From contig CAZILN010000431.1 of the NCBI GenBank assembly GCA_964540005.1, positions 1 to 20,314 of the forward strand: a stretch of DNA of 20,314 bases, given 5' to 3'. The translations under genes were made by a program, and so were the position numbers. Source of the DNA: CAZILN01 sp964540005 (GTDB lineage: Bacteria; Bacteroidota; Bacteroidia; Bacteroidales; SM23-62). The notes beneath the pieces were generated by a model that saw only the letters and a program-made list of their open reading frames with translations, had not been told where the DNA came from and searched no databases. Below, piece after piece: positions 15,450 through 20,314 of the stretch (position 1 is its first letter; every line of letters starts with the position of its first letter).

Positions 15450-16988
15450 ATGTCGAAAAGACTAATACTTATATTACCGCTTGAGTTACTGATTCTTGCC
15501 TTATCCTACGTCTTTGTCACATGGATAAAGTCCGGGTCAAGAAGCTATTTTTCATCCAATTACCTGTATGGGCTAATCATATTCGTATTATTCTGGTTTG
15601 GAATTTCATTGTTACTTAAGAAATTCTATTTTGATAAGAGTTATAAATCCTATGAACTAACCAGGAACATCCTCTTTGCTAATTTCATCATTCTCGCGAG
15701 CATAACCATCCTGATGTACGGATTCAGATCATTACAGTTTTCCAGGATCATTGTGTTCGGCACGATTTTTACCGCAACAGTCTTTGAAATAATAGCAGGG
15801 AATGTTCATTATTATGTTACTACTGCTAATGGGAACGGAAAGATCACCCGGACAAAAAAACGAAACAGGAGAAAAAAACTAAGTGATTCTGAGGCCTTGC
15901 TTCAGGCAGAACATGAAATAAAGGTCCGCGACATATCCCTGTCAGAAATCCAGTTAAAAAAAGACATCATTGAGGAATGTGGTGTTGCCGCCTATGAATA
16001 TATCATCAGTAAAATAGACCTTCTGAATCCCCGCAACCTGGTTATTTCCACCAGTACCCGGTTCAATATCCTGTATCAGCCGAATAACTACCTTACCGGG
16101 ATTGTTAACCTTAAACGCATTAATGATATCCGCTATATAAATAAGTTTTTTGAAGCTGCTAATAAGAAACTGCCGACCGGCGGGACTTTCCTGGGATGTG
16201 TTGAGACAAAAGAACTCAGAAAAAAGCGTATCCTGAAAAAATATTACCCCCCGTTCAACTGGATATATTATCTGATTGATTTTATAGTGAAACGTGTATT
16301 CCCTAAATTCAATCTTACAAAAAAAATCTATTTTTTCCTGACCAGGGGGCAGAACCGGGTTATTTCCCGTCCTGAAACTCTTGGCAGGCTTTATTCCTGT
16401 GGTTTCGAAGTACAGGAGGAAGATTATATTGACAAGTTATTATTCTTTGTTGCTAAAAAGGCTAAAGAACCGGCTTTTGATCTCAAGCCTTCATACGGAC
16501 CATTGGTGAGATTACGAAGAATAGGGAAGGGGGGGGCAATCATCAGGGTTTATAAAATGCGTACCATGCATCCCTATTCTGAATACCTGCAGGAATATGT
16601 TCACCAGAAACATGATCTGCGCGAAGGGGGCAAGTTCAATAATGATTTCAGAATATCCACCATGGGGAAGATCATGAGAGTGTTCTGGATAGATGAACTG
16701 CCCATGCTGATAAACCTGTTCAGAGGTGAATTGAAACTGGTAGGTGTACGTCCGATCAGCGAACATTATTTCAAGCTGTATTCCAGGGATCATCAGAAGA
16801 GACGGATCAAATATAAACCGGGACTGATCCCTCCCTACTATGCGGACCTGCCTAAAACCCTTGAAGAAATTGAAAGCTCCGAAAAACGATACCTGGATTT
16901 ATATGACAGGCGTCCTGTTATAACAAACTGGAAATACTTCTGGAAGGCTTTCTATAATATCATTTTCAAACAGGCCAGGTCCAAGTAA
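15450..16988 (+). CDS. Polyprenyl-phosphate sugar-phosphate transferase with atypical middle domain
   Basis: From ATG 15450 the protein is 512 residues (a TTG at 15441 adds three). Four membrane helices lie at about 5-25, 38-57, 72-91 and 99-117. A basic linker and a soluble middle part (about 165-340) follow, with PTGGTFLGCVETKE and RPETLGRLYSCGFEV, loosely like a methyltransferase fold. The C-terminal part is the bacterial sugar transferase catalytic region: SYGPLVRLRRIGKGG, KMRTM (369-373), FRISTMGKIMRVFWIDELPM with the catalytic Asp-Glu pair at 415-416, and LVGVRP (431-435; the usual form is VGPRP). After YKPGL the usual TGWAQ stretch is replaced by IPPYYADLPKTLEEI. It probably transfers the first sugar phosphate to undecaprenyl phosphate at the inner membrane. 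A G8 run lies at 16529-16536. Confidence 0.82.
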   Translation: MSKRLILILPLELLILALSYVFVTWIKSGSRSYFSSNYLYGLIIFVLFWFGISLLLKKFYFDKSYKSYELTRNILFANFIILASITILMYGFRSLQFSRIIVFGTIFTATVFEIIAGNVHYYVTTANGNGKITRTKKRNRRKKLSDSEALLQAEHEIKVRDISLSEIQLKKDIIEECGVAAYEYIISKIDLLNPRNLVISTSTRFNILYQPNNYLTGIVNLKRINDIRYINKFFEAANKKLPTGGTFLGCVETKELRKKRILKKYYPPFNWIYYLIDFIVKRVFPKFNLTKKIYFFLTRGQNRVISRPETLGRLYSCGFEVQEEDYIDKLLFFVAKKAKEPAFDLKPSYGPLVRLRRIGKGGAIIRVYKMRTMHPYSEYLQEYVHQKHDLREGGKFNNDFRISTMGKIMRVFWIDELPMLINLFRGELKLVGVRPISEHYFKLYSRDHQKRRIKYKPGLIPPYYADLPKTLEEIESSEKRYLDLYDRRPVITNWKYFWKAFYNIIFKQARSK

Positions 16989-17067
16989 ACACGGCAATAT
17001 TTGCTAAATTCACCTCGTTATCCGAAAAAAGAAATATTATCTTTAGTATTCCCTGAATAATTACTAT

Positions 17068-18654
17068 TTGAAAAAGTTACTACTCATACCGCTCCTTGTA
17101 CTATTTCAAACTACTTTTTCACAGACAATTTATCATCATATTTCAAGTAAGGCGATTTATGACTTCCTGGATGAAATGGCTGCTGAGGGATACATTGAAG
17201 TGAATTCGGCAGTTCTTCCATATTCCCGGAAATTTATAGCAGACAGATTAAACGAAATTGATTCATCGAGAGATCAATTGAATTCCCGGCAGTCAAAGGA
17301 ACTTGATTTTTACCTGAAAGATTTCAACAAAGAACTTAAGGAATATAGAACTTATAAGAAGAGATTTGATTTGCTGTATTATCAGGATTCCCTTTTTTCA
17401 ATTTCGGCAAACCTGATACTGGGTTACCAATATTGGATCAATGAAAACGGACATGTATACCACCGCTGGAACGGTGGTGAGGTACAATCATATGTGGGTG
17501 AACACTGGGGTTTCTATGCAAGCCTGCGTGACAACCATGAATCTGAACCCATATCTGATTCTCCCTTTCTGAATCAACGCATGGGAGGTAACTACAAAGC
17601 TGCATATGATTACAGTGAAATGCGGGGAGGCATTACCTATACATGGAAGTGGGGAAATATAGGCCTTGTAAAGGATCACAACATATGGGGAACCAGCAAT
17701 AATGGTTCAATTATTCAGTCCGGGAGAACTCCTTCCTTCGCTAAAATCCAGTTGAACCTCAATCCGGTTAAATGGTTTGAATTCAATTACTTTCACGGCT
17801 GGCTTGTTTCCGAAGTGGTTGACAGCACAAGGAGTTACTGGATCAATAGTAATACCGGCCCTACCTACCGTAAAGTCTTCCATCCGAAATATATGGCAGC
17901 AAATATTTTCACTGTTAAACCTTACAGTAAACTGGCAATTTCTGCAGGAAACTCAATTATTTATTCTGATATTGGTGTTCACCCGGCTTACCTGATCCCC
18001 TTCTTCTTTTATAAATCTGTTGATCACACGATAAATTCAGCTATAAACAACCAGAATTCTCAGATGTTTTTAGATATCAGTTCATTCAACTTTAGGCACC
18101 TTCATCTATACGGAAGCCTGTTTGTAGATGAACTGGCCATTTCCAGAATAACCATTGCCGAAGAACATTCAAATTTCTGGAGCTGGAAACTTGGCGTGCG
18201 TACAAGTAATTTGCTCATAGATAATCTTGCTTTATGCTTTGAATATACACGAAGTAATCCTTTTAGTTTTCGTCATCCTGAACCGCCCCTAATCTATGAA
18301 TCTAACGGGTATAATCTCGGACATTACCTGACAGATAATGCCGTAGAGTATTATTTTGAAGGTAACTACAGGCCCATTGCAAAATTCAGGCTCAAGGCAT
18401 CCTATTCCTGGGCAAGAAAGGGTCCTGATTATACTGAAGCTGGTGGAACCAGGTTAGGTTTACCCTTTCTCGAGGAAATAATATGGGAATCCAAAGACCT
18501 GAATATTCACGTGAATTATCAGATCATCAATGACTTGTTTGTATTTGTCAATTACAGGAATAGCAATATTACAGGAGATTTGGATAATTACACTCATCCC
18601 CTCTGGCATGGAAGTACCAATACCCTCTCCATGGGTATGAATTTCGGATTTTAA
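17068..18654 (+). CDS. Capsule assembly Wzi-family outer-membrane protein
   Basis: A 528-residue protein with a TTG start placed by its signal peptide (MKKLLLIPLLVLFQTTFSQ, cleavage after S18). The mature N-terminus, YHHISSKAIYDFLDEMAAEG and then EVNSAVLPYSRKFIADRL, is characteristic of the Bacteroidota Wzi-like family. The rest is beta-rich (YASLRDNHES, GGITYTWKWGNIGLVKDHNI, a YFHGWLVSEV strand, RHLHLYGSLFVDELA) and ends in the aromatic strand LSMGMNFGF. E. coli Wzi is an 18-strand barrel and lectin that holds capsule on the cell surface; a similar job is inferred here. It sits 79 bp after the sugar transferase, in the same direction. Confidence 0.78.
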   Translation: MKKLLLIPLLVLFQTTFSQTIYHHISSKAIYDFLDEMAAEGYIEVNSAVLPYSRKFIADRLNEIDSSRDQLNSRQSKELDFYLKDFNKELKEYRTYKKRFDLLYYQDSLFSISANLILGYQYWINENGHVYHRWNGGEVQSYVGEHWGFYASLRDNHESEPISDSPFLNQRMGGNYKAAYDYSEMRGGITYTWKWGNIGLVKDHNIWGTSNNGSIIQSGRTPSFAKIQLNLNPVKWFEFNYFHGWLVSEVVDSTRSYWINSNTGPTYRKVFHPKYMAANIFTVKPYSKLAISAGNSIIYSDIGVHPAYLIPFFFYKSVDHTINSAINNQNSQMFLDISSFNFRHLHLYGSLFVDELAISRITIAEEHSNFWSWKLGVRTSNLLIDNLALCFEYTRSNPFSFRHPEPPLIYESNGYNLGHYLTDNAVEYYFEGNYRPIAKFRLKASYSWARKGPDYTEAGGTRLGLPFLEEIIWESKDLNIHVNYQIINDLFVFVNYRNSNITGDLDNYTHPLWHGSTNTLSMGMNFGF

Positions 18655-18682
18655 TGTATCAGGATTAAAGAAAATTTCATAT

Positions 18683-19867
18683 ATGGCTGATCAGGACAGA
18701 CAACAAATAAAACCTCCCGTCAAAGTATTTGTTTCAGGATGTTTTGACATGCTGCATAGTGGACACGTGGCCTTTTTTAATGAAGCCGCCGGCTACGGTG
18801 ATGAATTATATGTCGCCTTAGGATCGGATAAAACAGTAGAAGAACTGAAGGGAAGGAAGACCGTCACTTCTGAAAATGAGCGCAAATACATGATAGAGAA
18901 TCTAAGATGCGTTACCCGGTGTTTAATAAGCCGGGGAGAAGGATATCTCGATTTCCTGCCGGAACTTACTTCCATTAAGCCGGATGTCTTTGTTGTCAAC
19001 GAGGATGGCAACAGCCCGGATAAGATCAGGATCTGTAAGGAACACGGTATAAAGTATGTAGTTCTTAAAAGAATCCCTCATGCTGATCTGCCACCCCGTT
19101 CAACGACCGATCTCAGGACAACTGGCAGTTTGCCATATCGGATCGATCTTGCTGGGACCTGGATAGATCAACCTTATGTTTCAAAATTTCATCCCGGATC
19201 AGCTATTATTACCTCTCTTGAACCTACCATTGAATTTAATGAAAGAGGAGGTATGGCGACCAGTACAAGAAAAAAAGCATTGGAGTTATGGCCTATGGGC
19301 ATACCCCTCGGCAAACCTGAGGAACTCGCTAAAATGCTATTCAGATGGGATAATCCTCCGGGTAACAGCGAAATCTCAGGCTCCCAGGATAGCCTGGGAA
19401 TGATCCTGCCGGGATTAAACAAGATATATTATGGGCGTGGAGAATACTGGCCCACCAGGATAGAATCAATTCATGATGAAACCATTTTGAACTGGCTGGA
19501 GGATAAAATGAATTTTATTTTTCTCTGGCCCCGGCCATCCGATTACGATGTCCTGGGAGATACGAAGATTAATACATCAAACGTAAAAGCTCTTTCTGAT
19601 GCCGCTGATAGATGCTGGCAAGGTATTTCGAACATGGATTTTCATGAGTTTGCTGCCGCTGCACTTGATTCCTTTCATGCCCAGGCAAAGATGTTCCCAA
19701 GAATGCTCAGTAAAAAGATCAGAGAAGTTATTGACAGCTACAAGCATATTGCATCCGGATGGAAGCTATCCGGTGCCGGAGGCGGAGGTTACCTGGTCCT
19801 TTTTGCGGATCAGGCTGTTGAAGGAGCCATTCAGGTTAAAATAAGAAGAAAATATTCTCATCTATAA
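18683..19867 (+). CDS. Cytidylyltransferase-like / GHMP-kinase-like fusion protein
   Basis: A 394-residue two-domain protein. Residues 13-145 form a nucleotidyltransferase: VFVSGCFDMLHSGHVAFF with HxGH at 25-28, KTVTSENERKYMIENLR, KPDVFVVNEDG and the RSTT motif at 139-142. Residues 150-394 look like a GHMP sugar kinase: LPYRIDLAGTWIDQP (150-164), SGSQDSLGMILPGLNKIYY (around 233-250; compare the GKQDQ motif of heptose kinases) and SGAGGGGYLVLF (363-374). The PxxxGLGSSxA loop that binds ATP phosphates in GHMP kinases is not found between them. The pair resembles sugar-phosphate kinase plus nucleotidyltransferase functions, as in heptose activation, so it may make a nucleotide-activated sugar for the polymer. 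The actual sugar is unknown. It starts 28 bp after the Wzi-like gene. Confidence 0.78.
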   Translation: MADQDRQQIKPPVKVFVSGCFDMLHSGHVAFFNEAAGYGDELYVALGSDKTVEELKGRKTVTSENERKYMIENLRCVTRCLISRGEGYLDFLPELTSIKPDVFVVNEDGNSPDKIRICKEHGIKYVVLKRIPHADLPPRSTTDLRTTGSLPYRIDLAGTWIDQPYVSKFHPGSAIITSLEPTIEFNERGGMATSTRKKALELWPMGIPLGKPEELAKMLFRWDNPPGNSEISGSQDSLGMILPGLNKIYYGRGEYWPTRIESIHDETILNWLEDKMNFIFLWPRPSDYDVLGDTKINTSNVKALSDAADRCWQGISNMDFHEFAAAALDSFHAQAKMFPRMLSKKIREVIDSYKHIASGWKLSGAGGGGYLVLFADQAVEGAIQVKIRRKYSHL

Positions 19868-19965
19868 ATGATAGTTAAAATTTCAATGGACAGAAATCCC
19901 TGCATGCAACGTCATCCGTTATTAATGAGTCCAACTCTGAAAAAGTTCAATGTTATATTATTTCA

Positions 19966-19973
19966 TAAATTTG
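19966..19973 (+). promoter_or_regulatory. Candidate -7 box ahead of the lipoprotein relic and the MraY/WecA-type gene
   Basis: TAAATTTG matches TAnnTTTG and lies 34 bp before the ATG at 20008. No clear -33 element is seen, so this may be chance in AT-rich DNA. Confidence 0.25.
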
Positions 19974-20007
19974 TTTAACTTTATAATAATCCTTAAGATA
20001 TAACAAA

Positions 20008-20080
20008 ATGAAAAAAACTATAATTTTGCATTTCAGTATGTCTTACAGCTAGTTCGTGCAGTTTGAAATCAGACATATAA
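20008..20080 (+). pseudogene. Relic of a lipoprotein N-terminus (frameshifted)
   Basis: From ATG 20008 the frame reads MKKTII and then stops at 20050. If one T of the TTTT run at 20024-20027 is skipped, it continues as CISVCLTASSCSLKSDI and stops at TAA 20078-20080. That is a standard lipoprotein signal peptide with lipobox TASSC. In capsule loci of this phylum, a Wza-like export lipoprotein often begins this way, but too little is left to say which protein it was. A sequencing error plus a tiny lipoprotein is the other option. It overlaps the start of the next gene. Confidence 0.4.
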
Positions 20081-20314
20081 TTTCCACCTGGCCGCCGGAA
20101 GTATTAATTATCCTCAGCTTCTTTATGGCTCTGATCATAACCTATGCAGCCATACCGACTATTGTTACTGTTGCCAGGCTTAAGAACCTTGTGGATAAAC
20201 CAAACGGCAGAAGTTCACATAAATATAATACGCCAACCCTGGGCGGGATAGCTATTTTTGCAGGTGTACTTTTATCATTTACCCTGTTTTCCGAGTTAAC
20301 CCTGGTTTGGGAAA
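20056..20314 (+). CDS. WecA/MraY-family phospho-N-acetylhexosamine transferase (3' partial)
   Basis: About 86 residues are visible before the window ends. After a short N-terminus, EVLIILSFFMALIITYAAIP is the first membrane helix, followed by TVARLKNLVDKPNGRSSHK and PTLGGIAIFAGVLLSF. The DKPNGRSSHK and TPTLGG pattern is the entry motif of polyprenyl-phosphate HexNAc-1-phosphate transferases of the WecA/TagO type, which load the first amino sugar on undecaprenyl phosphate. The chosen start is GTG 20056, just after an in-frame TAG at 20050; the ATG at 20125 would cut into the first helix. It is the second lipid-carrier phosphosugar transferase in the locus, next to the one at 15450. Confidence 0.85.
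   Translation, partial: MQFEIRHIISTWPPEVLIILSFFMALIITYAAIPTIVTVARLKNLVDKPNGRSSHKYNTPTLGGIAIFAGVLLSFTLFSELTLVWE

Noticed and set aside
19868..19978. 36-codon ORF right after the GHMP fusion stop codon
   Set aside because: No recognisable signal peptide, motif or family; likely random in AT-rich DNA.

Overview
The window is a 20.3 kb piece of a Bacteroidota chromosome, most likely Bacteroidales-like; I cannot fix the genus from sequence alone. The evidence is a type IX secretion system (T9SS) adhesin with a gliding-type C-terminal sorting domain, a PorP/SprF partner, a GldA ATPase, a DUF4296 lipoprotein, an UpxY/NusG-like antiterminator, and several upstream boxes fitting the Bacteroidetes -7 consensus TAnnTTTG. 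TTG and GTG starts are common and Shine-Dalgarno sequences are weak, as expected for this phylum. No tRNA, rRNA, CRISPR array, transposase or phage gene is visible.

Layout. (1) 1-4194 (+): the 3' part of a SprB-repeat adhesin, a PorP/SprF outer-membrane protein and a DUF4296 lipoprotein form a tight surface/T9SS operon. (2) 4218-5397 (+): a short relic resembling the N-terminus of a radical SAM protein, then a MurG-like glycosyltransferase. (3) 5368-8899 (-): asnS, rpoN (sigma-54) and a PAP2-like membrane protein read as one operon, whose tail overlaps the glycosyltransferase convergently. (4) 9030-11042: a tandem universal stress protein (+) and a periplasmic TPR protein (-) converge on an unusual 64-bp perfect duplication that carries a long hairpin. 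(5) 11043-11591: gene-poor, holding a multiply deleted relic of a PutP-type sodium/proline symporter. (6) 11592-13876 (+): gldA-like ABC ATPase and metK; 13886-14617 (-) is an unrecognised outer-membrane protein. (7) 14770-20314 (+): start of an exopolysaccharide or capsule locus with an UpxY-like antiterminator, an atypical polyprenyl-phosphate sugar transferase, a Wzi-like barrel, a cytidylyltransferase/GHMP-kinase-like fusion and a WecA/MraY-type transferase cut off by the window end.

How they fit together. The left side handles surface adhesin export. The right side starts a surface polysaccharide: the antiterminator would promote readthrough of the long operon, the nucleotidyl/kinase protein would make an activated sugar, the two phosphosugar transferases would load sugars on the lipid carrier, and Wzi would hold polymer at the outer membrane. 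The middle is housekeeping (asnS, rpoN, metK).

The most interesting signals are three remnants that kept their starts but lost their interiors (radical SAM, putP, a lipoprotein), the duplicated hairpin at 9891-10040, a G8 tract inside the sugar transferase, the unusual architecture of that enzyme, and a GHMP-like domain that seems to lack its glycine-rich ATP loop. I saw no obvious new defence or mobile system.
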